The notes below the pieces were generated by a model, which worked only from the letters and a program-made list of their open reading frames with translations, made no database searches and was not told the origin of the DNA. Below, piece by piece: positions 1 through 14,260 of a stretch of DNA of 64,000 nt (positions are counted from its first letter, which is position 1; every line of letters begins with the position of its first letter). Source of the DNA: Takifugu bimaculatus (lineage: Eukaryota; Chordata; Actinopteri; Tetraodontiformes; Tetraodontidae); contig CP034993.1 in assembly GCA_004026145.2 (NCBI GenBank), positions 11,163,290 to 11,227,289 of the forward strand. The letters are read 5' to 3'. Both the position numbers and the translations under genes were made by a program.

Positions 1-60
1 AAAGACAGCGATTTAATAAAAGGACAATTCCTCCTGCTCCTTCTTAATACCTTCCTGCTG

Positions 61-97
61 CTATTACTACTTCTACTACTACTGCTACTACAACAAG
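61..97. repeat. Imperfect (CTA)n trinucleotide repeat
   Basis: Interrupted CTA/CTG units that generate a valine-rich artefactual reading frame on the minus strand. Confidence 0.85.
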
Positions 98-1523
98 GAC
101 ATCCCTCTTTAGATAGAGGCTGACAGAGGCTCTCAGAGAAGAAAGGATTTTGTTCTGCTGTTTCCACATGACCTCCTCCAAACTTGGGTCCTGGCTTAAC
201 ACAGGGAGGAACATAAGGGGGAACACTGTTGCAAATTTGTCACCCAGAGTGTTAAAATTCCCACAGGAATGTTAATCTGCCCAGTGCTCCCAGCGCACAC
301 ATACACTTCAATAATCCTCTAGACCATCACTTAAGAAGGATCTGCTTGTCCGCTACTACTTCTAGAGCTAAGAAAGCCCGCCGTGAGTAAAGCCCCAGTT
401 TATCTCGAAACCTCCGTAATTGAATGGTAAATGTCATTGCAATCCACCAGGACAGGCTCTGGAGTTAGGACACGGGTTTGCTTCAGTCTCACACATGCTT
501 CCATGATTTATCAGTAGATGTGAATAGAATTTCAACTATGAGTGTTTTGGTTGGGAGGGGTCAGAAGCACTTCAGAGGAGGAGAAAACCAGTTTACCATT
601 CAACCGGGGAAAAAAGATGTAAGATACAGTATACATACTGTGAGGTGGCTTTTAACTGGTTTCTATATGCACAATTAAGTTGCATAGCTAAAGGAGTTGC
701 ATACCCGTGACATGTGGCAGCCCTCTGTGGTGCACTCATGCATTCAGCTGGAGCTGTTGATAGTTCATAGACCCAAAAGATGGCGGTGGCAGGTGGACCA
801 CCGTCTAAAGACCGCATACCTGTCTCTCAGCAAGTCCAGCGCCACTGTTTAAATACTACTGCGATCTGAGCAGACACACCTGGCTTTTAAACAATGCAAA
901 ACTGTGACTTGCTTTGTATTACACCCCCCACACACTCATCCATTACAGATTAAATATATAATCTCTTTGGATGAAACTGCTGCTAAATTATTTCCCGTTT
1001 GATTTCCAAAATTTCACCCAATCCTCACATATTCCATTTGTTAAAGAATAATGCTTAAAACTGTAGGCACCACAGCCTCATCTATGTTGTTTTGAATTAA
1101 TGGAAACTGCTTTTGTACTTCAAAATACAGTAAACTCCTCGTGGTTCCAAGGCCTGGCAGGTGATTGCGTGTCAATACTGGTGTGCACGTGTGATGAGGG
1201 GAAGAAAGGTGGCGCTTATACAGCAATCACTTTCCTCCGGTTTGAATTTTTTTCTCCTTCCTTTATCCATTTTTGTCATCACACAGAGAGAGAAACAGGA
1301 GGCAACTATGCTCTTTTTAACTTTTTGACCTTCAGACAAGATTGAATCTGTTATGCTGCCAAGCCAGACAAAAAGGAGTCTGAAGGCAGAGTCAGCTCAC
1401 AACTTAGCCTTCATGTAGCCGCCGACACAGTCAAGAGGAGGGAAAGAGGGAGAATTAATGCCATGCATTTATTTATTCAGACTGTCCATCTGCTGTGTGG
1501 CTTGGCGAGTACATGCATAACCA

Positions 1524-1549
1524 CAGACACACACACACACACACACACC
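1524..1549. repeat. (AC)n microsatellite
   Basis: About 12 AC units, one interruption at the 5' side. Confidence 0.95.
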
Positions 1550-3589
1550 CAAAGAATGAGTGAGATGGAGGAGGAGAGAAAGAGAGCGAAAGAGATGAAG
1601 CCACATTGTCAGGGCACCTGTCATAATGGGGTTTTCAGAGCGGACATGGCAATGGCAGGGATGTGCTTCAAAGCCTATTATTTTAAATGGCTTGTACAGC
1701 ACAATGGAAGTTCTCCACGGTGTCAAGTAAAATCCTAGAAGGGTAAAATGCTTCTGTATGCATTCATGGATCAAAGCCAAAGGGAAACACACAGAAGCAG
1801 AAAAAGCAAAGTCATAGATTGACCGTACAACAAATTATCCAATTGGAAATGGATGGTTGGTGCAAAGGTTGGCTGTATGTTCAAATCTTAAATTAAGTTC
1901 CCATTAGACAAATGTGTTAAAAAAGTTTTGAAAACTGCATTGTGACCTCTGCATCAAACCCTGTATCAAGACAGATCCCCAATACATTACTGCTTCCAGT
2001 AATTGCCTCCCCAGGAGTTTCTTGATCATTATTTTGGTTTTATAAGCTCATTTCACAAACACACAATAAAAGTTGTTTACGATCCACTTACGATGCATAA
2101 ACATATTTGCAACTGCTGTTTAATTCCAATATAGTTATGAAACATCGACTAAAAAGACAGACCTGGCCAACATTAATAGCGTTTGCTGTTTATTTATTGT
2201 TATGTACGAAAACATAAACCTTTTCACTTGAAGAATCTTTACCATTCTTCAATATTTGATGAGTTTTAGCTCCTTTTATGGAATTCATTTACTGCTTCAC
2301 TTACCATTTCATATCTATAGATTAGTAGACTGCAGTACTTTATTATCTTGACAATCCCAATAACAGAGGTCCAGGTAAAGGTTTCAGGTGAAAATAAACT
2401 AGCAATAAACAAATGTAAGTAATGTGTGACATTAGGTACCATTCATTGGAAAAAGATCAAATGTTGTCCCACCACTATAGTGTCAGCTGAGATCATATCG
2501 ACAGTGGATCAGTTTCTGGTGTGTGAAAGGAATATGCTGGAGTGCTGAGACGGAACATCAGGATGGGAGTGTTTATTATGTTATGTATGAGACCTGGTAA
2601 GGGAAGATTTAATAGCAGCCTTCTTAAGGAGAACACAAACTGAAAAGGATCTGCAAATCATCGGCCATGCAGCAGTGGCTGTAAATAGATTCCTATTGCA
2701 CGGTACGTAAAGTGGCTCTTGACGTGCATGTAAAGCATCACTGTCCTTGTGGAATGTTGGCTCATTCTCAGGAATCACACGGCTGGGACATCATCCTATA
2801 ACTGTTTTGTTCTCCTTTTAAAAATCAAGGAGATAAGTGCCAGTGCTGATGGTGCCGCCTCTGTATTGCTGGGGGTAGCGATGACAGGAAACTGTAGAGG
2901 AGGCAGCTGTGCAGGCGTTGGTCTGTAAACAGTTAAGGCACCCTGACCTGTTACATCGCTGATGTGTTGGTGCCGTTCCTTTGTTGTATCGCCAACCATT
3001 AAGTCAGGCTGATGATAATTTGCTTCCGTGTGTGACAGTTATATTGTCAAAGCAGGGGTGGAAAAAGGGGCAAAAATGATGAAGGTGGGCATGCGACCAC
3101 CTGCCTTTGCATGTAGGGGCACATGCATGGCTGTGCTCAGTCAAGTTTCTACTGTACACACGGAGGTGTGAAGAAAGATCCGCTGTCACAACGTCAGTCC
3201 AGTATTTATGTTGCAACTGTCTCACAACCTTTCCCATCAACCCTTCATGTAATTAGCCAAATGGGATCAGTGTGGCTATGTGATGAGTTTTAATTCTGGT
3301 TTTAACAATATAAGATAGTATTAATGAAGTGAGACCATGCTAATCAATGGTGTGATGGTAACAATCCATCACAGGACTGCGGGGCTTTCCGCAAGCATAT
3401 GATATAAAACTTAATTATCCACCACATTAGTAAAATAATTGGCAGCATTGTATGTTCTAATTTAATGTGGATTCAGCTGAGTATATTAAGACTCCTCCAT
3501 CACCGTTAAAATAAGGAATTGAAACCATAGCATTTTATTATAAAGTCCTCTAGATGGATTAATAAAATAAACAAAATTCCTCTTGGTTG

Positions 3590-4300
3590 ATTTGTGTTGT
3601 TCTCTGTTTGCACCACAGGTCTGGGATATGTGAGGGTTCTGCACAGTATCTTGCAACCATGACTGCACTCTTCTGGATAGAGCTCAGAGGCTCCTGCTGG
3701 AACCATTCCCATAGTCTGGGGGTCACAGCCTCTAATGCACCTAATTACCACAGGGACCATTTTTGGCTTTCACCTCCCACATCTGTTCCATTTATTTCTT
3801 CAACCCTTGGTATTTCTTTTCTTTTGCGTCCTCCTTCTTCCTGATGTTACTGTCAGTGTGAGTGAGTGAATCTATCACATGCCCTCATCTGCTCCCTGTC
3901 AGCCACAACTATGTCTGCTTCATTTGCCAAGAGTAACTTGTCTGTCTGGAACGTAGAGTCCCATCAGACCTTGACTGTTGATCTCGACCACTCTCAGCGC
4001 TACCTTCCACCAGGACTTTGGAACTTCTATTCATTATTGGCAGCGATGTTCCTGTGCATTTTCATCGCCACTTGGTTGTTCATCCTAACAGTCCCGGCTC
4101 ACTTCCTGGTGCTGTTTTATCTCAGGTCATCTTTATTGTGTACACAGGCTATCCTGTCTGCTCTCGTAGACCTCTATAAATCGCACAGGTCGTACCCTTG
4201 TGCCCGCATAATTAAAGTCTCTGCATTGTCTTTCTGAGCCACTGCTCCTGCCACTGCTGCAATTTCCCAATGCTAGCCATCTTGATCTACCATCGGTTGG
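3590..4300 (-). mobile_element. Degenerate 3' end of a non-LTR retrotransposon (LINE)
   Basis: The minus strand, read through stops, gives VKV*WDSTFQTDKLLLA, EADIVVADREQ, LGALEAVTPRLWEWFQQ and LSSIQKSAVMVARY. This order (WDF.IQTD, PDIVVVDK, VIGALGAVTPKL.EWLQQ, S.QKSAVLGTARIL) is the C-terminal pattern I know from LINE polyproteins common in fish and invertebrates, often database-labelled as R2-like type-1 retrotransposable elements. At least two stops and frame slips make it non-functional. The reverse transcriptase core is absent, consistent with 5' truncation or decay. The 123-aa and 85-aa plus-strand ORFs here are antisense shadows. Clade assignment is uncertain. Confidence 0.75.
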
Positions 4301-4984
4301 CAGTTCAATCATGGAGAAGCTTCACCCAGCCTCATGGGATTATTTCCAGTGTGGTATTATGGATGTAATCCATTTACCAAGATACAATTTAATCTAGCTA
4401 TTTCCATGATATATAGGCTAAATTAGCAAGCAACCAAAAAAGGTAAAGTCCAGGTACAGGTGATCAGCAGAGCAGTAGTAAATAGGGAATAAAACAGTGA
4501 TAAAATTTTTTTAGCACTAAATCATCACACGAGGTAATTGGAAGACTTTTTTTCCCTCTTTCAAATATTTGAGACACTGAGCCACTACTGATAAGTCATA
4601 CATCTTCATGTGGCCATCCTCATGTGACATAAACCCATATTTCATGAATGCCTGTGTTTTTGCTGTCTCAAAGAGTAGTGGGAAAGCCTCCGTTTGGACA
4701 TGTGCACACATTACCAAATGTTACTTAGGCTCCTTAGTCAGGCGATTGGGAATTCCTTTAGGGGAATTACAGTCACCATCAATGCCATTCCACACACATT
4801 GACAAATATATAGATTCCCTGAGATGGTTAGAATTATACTTATGTAGAGAGAATTCAAAAAGACTGGGAAAAAATGCTGTTGTATTTGTGCTTCTCTAAG
4901 TTATACTTACAAAATCACAAGGTTCATTTAATGGCAACTTTTTAAGGGTTCATTTTATTTTCAGAATGTGACTTTAAATTTGTG

Positions 4985-5229
4985 TGGGCTGTAGCTCAGG
5001 TTGCTTCTGTGACATGAAGGTTGGCTGAAATTCCTGCCTACTACTTGGATTTTGAAGTGTCCTTGAGCAAGACACTCAACCCCCAAATTACTTCTGCCTT
5101 AACACCTGAATGATTATTACTAAATCCAATATCACCTTCAGTGTGAGAATGTGATTGTAAAGTAGTGTGTAGCTCTTTGAGTGGCCATAAAATGCCAGGA
5201 TAACTGCTTTTCAAATACTCCATTTGTAG
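4985..5229 (+). repeat. tRNA-derived SINE-like repeat of teleost type
   Basis: It opens with a tRNA A-box-like GGGCTGTAGCTCAGGTTG and a degenerate B-box region (GGTTGGCTGAAATTCC). It continues with CCTTGAGCAAGACACTCAACC, a phrase common in fish SINEs, and ends with CTTTGAGTGGCCATAAAA and a CTCCATTTG tail, like the usual CAGTCCATTT terminus of these repeats. The copy is diverged. Recognition is from memory of fish repeats, not a database match. Confidence 0.6.
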
Positions 5230-8200
5230 ATTACACATATATGTTTTTGTAAAATCCAGTGGGCCTTTATATACTGCTGATCCATTCTACAAATGCTCAA
5301 CACATTGCTACTTTCCCCAATGCCTCTGGCAAAAAAGGACTTTAATTCAAATTTAATCAAAAGTATCAGGTGTTATTTGATTGAAAGCGGTGTTGGAAGT
5401 GGAGGGGAATGAAAGGATAGCTTTAAAAGGGAAAAAGTGGAACCCTAACATTGCTGCCCAGCCGGACAGACTTATATCTGTGATGAAATGCTCAGGGAGA
5501 GCATGCTGTTATTACCCTAGCGGATGTTATTGTCCAAAGCCAAGGACTGGTAATGAAATGATATATGATGTTTTAGTGAGCAGACAGAGAGTGTGTGTAG
5601 TTGAATGAGTGTGAGTGGATGTGCCTTTTAAACGAGGAGCCAGTGTCAGGCACCATCTGCCTGATGGAGGCTACAATAGATGATGAGATTGTGGCTGAGA
5701 AAAGATCTATTTGTGTTTGCCCTGCACCTTGACCCCCTCCCCCACCTTAAACAAGCATGCACATATGAAAACATGTCTGGTGGCTCCCATTTGAGCCTAC
5801 TTTAGCTCTCTGATTAGGACGATTCAACACAGATGGGAATATATGTATTAAACCTATTTACAGAGAGAGTCTTTCATCCCTTTTTTCCCAAGTAGTGGGA
5901 AGACTGGCATGTGCAATCACATCTTCTCAGGAGGGGGAGTGTGACTCTTAGGGCAGGCAGACTTACAGCTTGTCCTCCAGCTCCTGGACCGAATGACTCT
6001 TTGTTTAACACCTCGGCTGAAAGCAGAGCCTCGCCAGGCACGTCCGCTGCTGGCTGACAAAGAGCGGATCTTGTCTCTCCCTCTCAGCAGCCAGCCGCGA
6101 GGGTGAGGAACAAATGAGAGACCCGGGGAAGACAGAGCGGGAGGGATAGGAGGACTGACAGAGCCAAAGAGGGCTAGAGAGGGAAGATACTGAGAAAGGA
6201 ATGTATCGAGTTTGTCTACTTGTGCCAGGAGACCTGCAGAAGTCCTGCCTTATTGGCATTTTTCATCTCAAGATGGTCTGGCCAAGTCACATCCAGGTTG
6301 CCAAATGCTTCCTTGGAGATCTCCAGTTTCATTTAGAGAAGAAGCCTTTGTCTTCACTCCGGAGATGCCAACAGCATGATTTCCCCCAAAGGCACACATG
6401 AGAAGTAACAAAGTACAACCTAACCTAATAACTTATAAAAATTTACAGGAAAACCCACTCAAATAAGTGTAGATGATGGAAAAAGGTGAAAGAAAGAGGA
6501 CAGATGGTATGTTGCAAGTCCAGCCCTGAGCAGATGTTTACTTCTGGGGAAGCACAAATGTGACAGCCCATCTTCAACCTCTCTTGTGTGGGGCCATGAT
6601 GATTGAGATTAACTTCACTTAACATAACGTAGCTTCTCTTCCCCTCACAGGTCATGACTGTGTTTATTATTGTAGATGTCAAATGCCCGATATCTAAATA
6701 CTTCTTGGAAAGATTAGGCATTTAAGGGGTCATACAACAATATCTGCACTCAATTATTTGGCTTCGTTGACAGACAGATTTTCTTTCCAGTGGCAAAAAG
6801 TAGAGCCTTGACAAATGGAGCCTGCGGTATTTTCTGCATCATTATCTGTTTCATGTACAGATTTTTATAGCTCTGTTTCTTTTCAACTCTCATGTGTTCA
6901 TAGTCCATAAAGTTTTTTTTTTCCTTTATAAATAATTCCAAAGCTGACTTAACCATGAACTGCCCTTCCCTCTTTAAAGTACTTTCATTTATTGTTTATA
7001 TAAGGGAATAAACTCAAATACATGACTTTTATAATGTTTTCTGGCATATTTCCCAAATTTACTTTACTGAGAAAAATCATTAAAAACATGACAAAAAAGG
7101 GAGTGTGGCATCAACTTTTAAATCCTTACTAATAATAATCATCAGGAAGAAACCTTGCGCAGGACCAGGCTTATATATGGCCACCCTCCTGCTGATGGCA
7201 GCTGGGTTGAGGAGGAGCAGAAGGGAAGACATATCAGGGGGATAAGAACAGAAAAAAGAACAGACACATACTTCATAAATGCAAAATCTATAAATGTAGG
7301 CTCATATCCAGCTTACCTATATGTCCATGCATGTTTTCATATTTAGAAATTTTTGCACTCAGTGTTATGCTTACTTTTTCCATTTTATTCCTGGGATCCA
7401 CCCTGACTAGATAGACCCAGACCACTGTAGGTCCTAGTACCAAAGTGCCAATGCACCATCATGTGATTACACAATGAGGTATGAGAGCGCTATCCAACCT
7501 TAGCACTGACCTTCAAGGGGATTTCCAACTTATTTCTCCTGAGCTAATAAACCATCATTTTTATTACACTAATCAGAGTGCTGCCAAAATAATAGAGTCC
7601 AGTGGCTCATCTCCTAAAACCATCTCACAGACATAACAAACTTACCCACACAGACAAAGCCAAGGCCAAGGCATGACTACCTGTCCAAGACAATGAAGAT
7701 CAGATACCCTCCCCTCTTCCAAAAATAACATTTTGGTTGTTTTACCCTTTTCCCTACTACTCACTTAAGAATAGCTCAAAAACAGCATGTTTAATACCAA
7801 CATGATTAGCTTCAAACTTACGTCACCGCTGAAGTCATTCGTGTCTAAATAAATCTTTGTCAAACCCAAAACTCATCTTTATTTCTGAGGAGTGGCTCTT
7901 TTGTATATTGTTCTTTTTCAGTGACTGTTGTTAACTTTTATCATGGATAGTGAAAATAAAGAGTAATTAGAAAAATTCTACTGTAGTTTAAGCCATGAGA
8001 AAATGTGTAGAAAATGACAACATTAGTTAACTAACACATTTTGCCAACAGTCATCATCAAATTAGCTTTGCAACCACCTGTACTTGAAATGAGAATATAT
8101 TTGCCAAGAAAATAATAAGCACAAAAGTATAGCAAGCTTTTAATTTTAGCTTTTACACATAAGTTTCTTCACTAAAGTTGGACAATGTCAGGGCCGTAAT

Positions 8201-11184
8201 AGAGAGGTGAGTAAGTCAGTGACACACAGGTAACTGCCATCATTCTGTGGGTGACGTTCTTAACCTCAGCTATATCCATAGATATTTTTATTGCTACATG
8301 AAACATGGCATGGTTCAATGGCAGCTCCAGATGTTGCAACAGAAAAATAGAAGAGTTCTGAACTGAAGTCATTAACGTCATTGATTCCCAGTTAAACGTA
8401 AACATGGTTTATCTCAGCGTGGGGTGGGAACTACGAATCATTTTTGGTCTTCTGGTTTATCCATGTTAATAAGAATTATTTATCATCTACTGCCTCTTGT
8501 CAATCTCCAGAATCCAATCGCCTCTCCCTTAATCCCTTCACTTCACTGCCTCTGTCTCTCTTCTCTCTCTCTCTCTCTCTCCATCCCGCCTTTACTCCAG
8601 AGTTACTGTGGTGGAACAGTGGCTGACGTCGGCTTTTTTCCCTCTCTGAATTCAGTGTGGGCCCTAATTGCTAGTCTCTCTCACAAACAGACAGATCTGT
8701 TTTATCTCCTGCCGGCCACACCGTGCTTCAGCAGACAGCCCAGCAATGGCGGAGACCACTCAGCCCACTCATAACAGTTCAACACCCCCTCGCCATCATC
8801 TGCATCCAAGAGCAGTGTCTTTAAAGCATCCAATTAAACCATTACTGTAATGGAGGGAGGGAGGAGGTGGGAAAATGAGGCAGTGGAGGGAAGGAAATGT
8901 GAGAGGATGTGCTTGAGAAGAGAGATAAAATATACACAGAGAGGGCAAACAAAAAAGATATTTCTTCTTTTCAGTGTGTTTATTACCATAGACAGATCTA
9001 CCCCTCAGCACAAATATGATGGTAGAGACAGGAGAAAGGAAAGAGAGAAAGGAAAAGGAGAAGAGATATCAACTCAGTAATTTACACCCCTTTTTGTCTT
9101 GGTGTCCACAGCACCTGAGGGTAAAGGAAATGGCAGAAGGCAATGGGAGATAAGAGTCCTACTTCTATGGAGGTGCAGAGATCGTTACATTCCACTAAAT
9201 AGCCTTACACTCCTGTCCACCTCGGCTGACTGGAAATGAAAGTGTAAATAACTGCCCGAGAAGGCCAGACATATTTCATTATGGGTCCATATGGTGAGTG
9301 CCCTCGGCTAATTTTTCAGAGGCTCTCTGGGAAAAAGCTTTTTGAGGAGATCTTTCAGATGTCGCAACCTGCTGGTAGGCTTTTTTCTTTTCATTGAGAG
9401 AAATTGACAAATTACCTGTTTTTCCTTTGTTTCCAGGGTTATGTTAAGCTAAGTGCCTGCCAAGTATTGTATTTTTAACACTCAAATCTGGAGATGGTAC
9501 TGATTTTTCCAATGGACCATTCTTTTACATGATCCCTGCAGCATTCTCATTACACTCAAAATGGCCATATTTGGATATGACAAAACATTTTATGGAAAAT
9601 AAATTAGATTTCTCACACAGTATAATGACATGTGGTAGACAGTGGCTACAGAGCTGTCCATGACTTTGGAATACATGGTTCTGCAAATGCACAGGAAACA
9701 ATCTGGATGCCTCTGCACCAAATATTTTAAAAATAACCACCAAAATGTGGATTTGGGATGTATTTTCTTTCACTACTCAGTAAAAATACAAGTTATAGAT
9801 GCAAATATTGCACATTTCAAAGTTGACTATTACACAAAAAAAACAAATATAGTTGAAACATTCAGTTCCACTTTGCCACCACTTCATTTTGCAGTTTATT
9901 TTGAATGATTTGGTTGAAAACCTACTGCCCATACCAGGGGAATTCAACAGAGCAGAAACTAGAGACCCAACATCTGTGTCCCTGCAGCATTTCAGACACT
10001 TATATTTTTAATTGAGCAGTCGATTTGACAGCAGGACAGCACAACAGTGAATCAAGATGACTGAAAACTATAGCCAGGTTTTATACAGGTTGGGCTCTGC
10101 CACTCCAGAGTTTATTCAAGGACGAGACCACTTGTGCCATGAGCCACTGCTTTGTTTGCTTCTGAAAAGTCAGGCCAATCAGAATTATACCTGGCATTGA
10201 TTTGAATTTTCTCAGCTTTATTAAGAGATCTTGATCTGTAAATGTCATCAACACAAGCTGCTGAAAGAAGGCCCAATGTCATCACAAGAGGTCATTTGTT
10301 CTAAAGTTCCAAACAGTACATCAACTCGAAGGTTAAAACAAGCGGGAAATAGTCTCTGCAAAAGCAAATCTACAAAACTGTCCAACATCTTTTTGAGCAT
10401 GCATTAAATGGAATAAATGTAGTTAAAGATTTATCCCCAAACTACAGGAAGGTGCAGCCGTAGCAACTTAAGTGAATTAAATAGGCTTCTATACTCATAG
10501 CCTGGAAACATCCCATCCCACAAACCTGACCAGTATGGAGGCTCCATTATGTGCACTGATTCGTGACCATCGACACCATTCCTTCTCACCCCTTTCGGAA
10601 CTAGGCTGCGTCTTCTAAAGCCATTTCTTCTCAAGTAGAGAGTGGGAGTTAAATATACAGTAGTACAGTTTGCTGTGACAGACATGCCACAAAATGTGCA
10701 ATAGCATTGGAGGGCTGTGATTCATGATGCTTCCTTCGACTTTTCCTACCAGGACAAAAAGAAAGCTGCATACAAAAACATTCTGTTTACCAAGACTAAG
10801 GCCATCTGTGCTTACTAGTTCATCTATTCGCGTCCCACCACAAGCAGAGAGACATCTGACGAAAAATGGCTGATGGCACAGTGGAACATTCAGATTGTTT
10901 GTATGCACAGCTTTAATTGGACTTTTGCCTTCGTCAGAGTTGACATTCACAGAAGTCACCTCACATGCAACCTGCCTTATGACCGGTGGAGATTAGCACT
11001 CAACCTTGTTAGTAACTTTGATTTTATTCAAGCTAACATACTGACATCCAATTTGTGTAAGTCAGAAGCACTTCATTTCACCAGAAAGGTGAGGATTGGT
11101 GGGCCACCCTGGAGGCTATTCCAGGGTATGTGTGTTGAGAGGGGTGAGTTTAAAAAAGGAGGTGAGATAAGATAAGAATGAGAC
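5230..11184. other. No gene seen
   Basis: No recognisable exon or RNA gene. A TC tract at 8562-8582 and purine-rich sequence at 8847-9065 (plus strand) are the only low-complexity parts. The many ORFs of 60-116 aa are compositionally ordinary for non-coding DNA. Confidence 0.6.
8562..8582. repeat. (TC)n microsatellite
   Basis: About 10 TC units within a longer pyrimidine-rich stretch. Confidence 0.95.
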
Positions 11185-11214
11185 TTGAGGGTGTGGTTAT
11201 TTAATTGTGTTTAT
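11185..11214 (+). repeat. 30-bp exact dispersed direct repeat, copy 1
   Basis: Begins TTGAGGGTGTGGTTATTTAA and continues for 10 more bases identical to 15718-15747. Neighbouring sequence is not obviously shared, so the parent repeat family is unknown. Confidence 0.85.
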
Positions 11215-12135
11215 CCAGTACTGCGGAGCTGTAGTGAAGGCAAGTGCGTTTTCAGAGTGGAACCCTCTCGGTGGGTCAACATGGCCTGGGAGTCATTTCA
11301 ACTCCGTTTGACACGAAAGAGACAGATCACTGTTGAAAGAGGCGGGGAACCAACACACAGGATGTTTGGTGGGGTTTGTTAGCGTCCTGGTCCCATCTCG
11401 TTCAATAGCTATACGTCGGGGGGGGGAAGACGGATGAGACTCACCCCCAACTAAACACAAAATCACCCCCTTGTGTATTTTTAACCCCACAGTTCCTGCA
11501 ATTTTCCACCTACCAATTCAACCAGAGGATATGGGATCACCGAAGTCACCGTCAAGCTGGAACACCATCTCCGCTTCCATTAATAGCAAAACACGGCCTG
11601 CTAATGGACAGAATGGTTTATTGCAACTTCAATCATTCCTGACATGTGTATCTACAGTCATCTGTGTCAGCCCTTGTTCCACAGTGGCCTTTAAAATAGT
11701 CGTCTTTAGGCGGCCAGGTAAAATGGTCTTCTCCTAATGCAACTCATACATAATCTGGAGGGTGCTAGGAGGTCAGTGTCCTCAGGCAGAGATGAATGAT
11801 AATGCCTTCCATTGCTCCTCTTAAGTGTCCCTGTCTGATCACTCATCTGGCATTGTTTTTGATACTGTGGAAGTGCAAACATTGCATGACTGATTCCAGA
11901 GAAATAATCATTCGCCTGTGGCATTTTTGTCACATTTAATTCCTGATTAATTTGCTGTTTAGACAGGGAGGAAAATGTTAAGCAACCACATAAATAATTA
12001 TAGTTAAATAAACAACTTCAAATGCATAGACAAAGGAAATAGTACTACAATAGTTCTGCCAGTCACTGGCACTGGGACGTCTGGTATCTAGCTGTGAAAG
12101 GAGATGAGAGATTGAGTTACTCTTGAGACAGAGAG

Positions 12136-12163
12136 AAAAAAAAATATATATATATATATATAT
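12136..12163. repeat. A-run followed by (TA)n
   Basis: Nine A residues lead into about 9-10 TA units. Confidence 0.95.
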
Positions 12164-12275
12164 GTATTTGTGCCAAGACCGAGGGTCCCATGAGCACCCC
12201 AAATACACACATGAGCAAGACTCAAATTAGTGTTGTGAGTTTTAAAATATAATTCTGGGAACTGATTCAGCAGTG

Positions 12276-12309
12276 CCCCCCCCCCCCCCACACACACACA
12301 CACACACAC
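12276..12309. repeat. C homopolymer joined to (CA)n
   Basis: Fourteen C residues followed directly by about 10 CA units. Compound tracts like this are prone to length errors in sequencing. Confidence 0.95.
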
Positions 12310-12643
12310 TAATTTCAGGCTTAACGTTAAAAAGCATTTTAACAAAGGAAACCCTCTCCATGCCCTCCAGGATTTGGCAGGGGGGGCACAGAGCTGTCCC
12401 AACCTGTCTGGAGATTCCAGTAATAAGACCACCATGCGCCCTTGTAAAGTTAGTGTGGAAACTGAGTTTTTCATCAAAGCATCCTCAGCAAAGAGAAAAA
12501 CATTGATGGTTCATAGCTCCTCCACCGTTTAAACATGCACTGCCCTCATTTTAACTCCCTCCCAGCTATCCTTGCACAGATATGCGTCTCTGTGTACGTT
12601 TGCAATAACAAAAAACTGAACAAGCTTTGTAGCACACACATTG

Positions 12644-12676
12644 GAATTGTTAATTGTTAATTAACAGAACAATTAT
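12644..12676. repeat. Imperfect AT-rich palindrome centred on TGTTAATTAACA
   Basis: AATTGTT and AACAATT arms flank a 12-bp perfect palindrome, TGTTAATTAACA. Confidence 0.6.
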
Positions 12677-14244
12677 GTGGCTTCTGACATGGTTTTGGCA
12701 TGCTGACCTTCACCAAAACCTCCAAGTCAAGTGGCACTGACTGAAACTGATCATTCATCTACAAATAAAATAATTAAAATGACATCATTGGTTGATGCCA
12801 GCAAGGAGGGAGAGTGCGCTGTCATCTGTAAACTGTGCATTATTCATGTTTAGAGATGCACTATTATACGAAACAAAAACACAACTTTTTCAGCTTTTAT
12901 TACCAGTTACTCATAAATTCGTGAAGTAAGGAAATGTTCATTCTTATGAAAATCTAAGTAAAGTAATATTGCTCAAAGGTATGCGATGATCTAAGGGGTT
13001 CTTCTTACAGCCAATCAACTTAAAGAAGTCTGCACAGTTTCTGTCTCCCTTCAGCTGCTGGGGACTGATGTGTGCACTACATTACATGCACACATACAGT
13101 GCGGAGATCTGCGATTCCTCAAGTCCGTCCATGCAAACAGGTTGTATTACAGGCTGAATGCAGCCACAGTGTGAAATGAGATTGAACGTATATACTTAAC
13201 ATTGCAGACGTGGGTCAAAAGTACAAGATTGTTTCTCTTCCTGGTGTTCTAACCGCATTGCTCTCAGTTCTCAAGTTGGAATCTTTGACGTCGATGTGTT
13301 GGAGAAAAAAGTCCGGCATCATCTTCTTGGCTCATTTTTACACTTATTAGAGCGCAGGGAGAGTAAACGAAAGCATCATTTTCTTGAATCGCTTTTTTTT
13401 CCGTGCCAGATTAATGTTGAACAAGAGGTCAATGCAGGAAAGTCTCTAGAGATGAGTTAGTAATTACATTTAATTTGATGTTTTCATACAGTGACTGCAC
13501 TGTTCTTTCACTGGCAATTACCAGCTAGCTCTGCCAGCATTCCACTTTTATTTACTCCTTCGTGTTGGGAACAGAACTGAAGCGTTCAGGTCTCCAGCCG
13601 TGTCCCCTCGCACCTCTGCCTGAACGTTCACACCGTGTTGGGCTTTTAATTTGCTCTTCTTCGGTACAGGTGAGATTGGAGGGTTTTCGCTGGTGGGGGG
13701 AAATCGATGGGAAAATGAGAATCTGCTGAATGGATCACGGCGAATACGGTCGGTCCTCACGGGCATTGGAATGAAAAAAGTCTGGACAATGTTTTTAACT
13801 TCTTTTAGGAGGCTGACGACAGCAATCTTCCCTCTCAGCTTCATGATTAATTTCTTGTTACTGGGAATTGATCGCTTCTATATGGACTCGTTTGTGGCTG
13901 ATTCCGTCCGGGTCCGCCTGCCAACAGGACCATATATACTCTAAACATTGGAATTCATCTTTAAGAAAGAAGGCAATTTCTGATGTCGGCTTGTGGAGAC
14001 AACGCTCTTTTATTTAATGCATCACAGGTGTGACTAAAAGGTTACATTTGTTCGAAGCAGAAATTCAGTTCATCTTCGGCTCAGCACAGAGAATGAGACC
14101 GAGAGAGGAAATTGCTGTGTCACTTTGTCTTTTCTTCTGTTTATTAAAACATTGCTTGTGTCAATTGAGTGGATTGATATGCGATGGAGGAACAGCAAAG
14201 GCTGCTAGCAATACCAAGACAATCCCTCCACAGTTCACTTACGC

Positions 14245-14260
14245 GGGGGGGGGGGGGGGG
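14245..14260. repeat. G homopolymer, 16 bases
   Basis: An unbroken run of 16 G. The length is unreliable by most sequencing methods. Confidence 0.95.

Larger units (their letters stand above)
1..3589. other. No gene seen
   Basis: Complex AT-leaning sequence with the CTA tract (61-97) and AC tract (1524-1549). Reading frames here are short and show no family. The frame containing the AC repeat (1463-1738) is an artefact. Confidence 0.6.

Noticed and set aside
3866..4237. 123-codon plus-strand ORF with hydrophobic segments
   Set aside because: It is the antisense shadow of the degraded LINE tail on the minus strand.
13548..13944. Opposed ORFs of 97-98 codons on both strands
   Set aside because: No family recognised, no splice or start context of note, and overlapping frames on both strands suggest chance.
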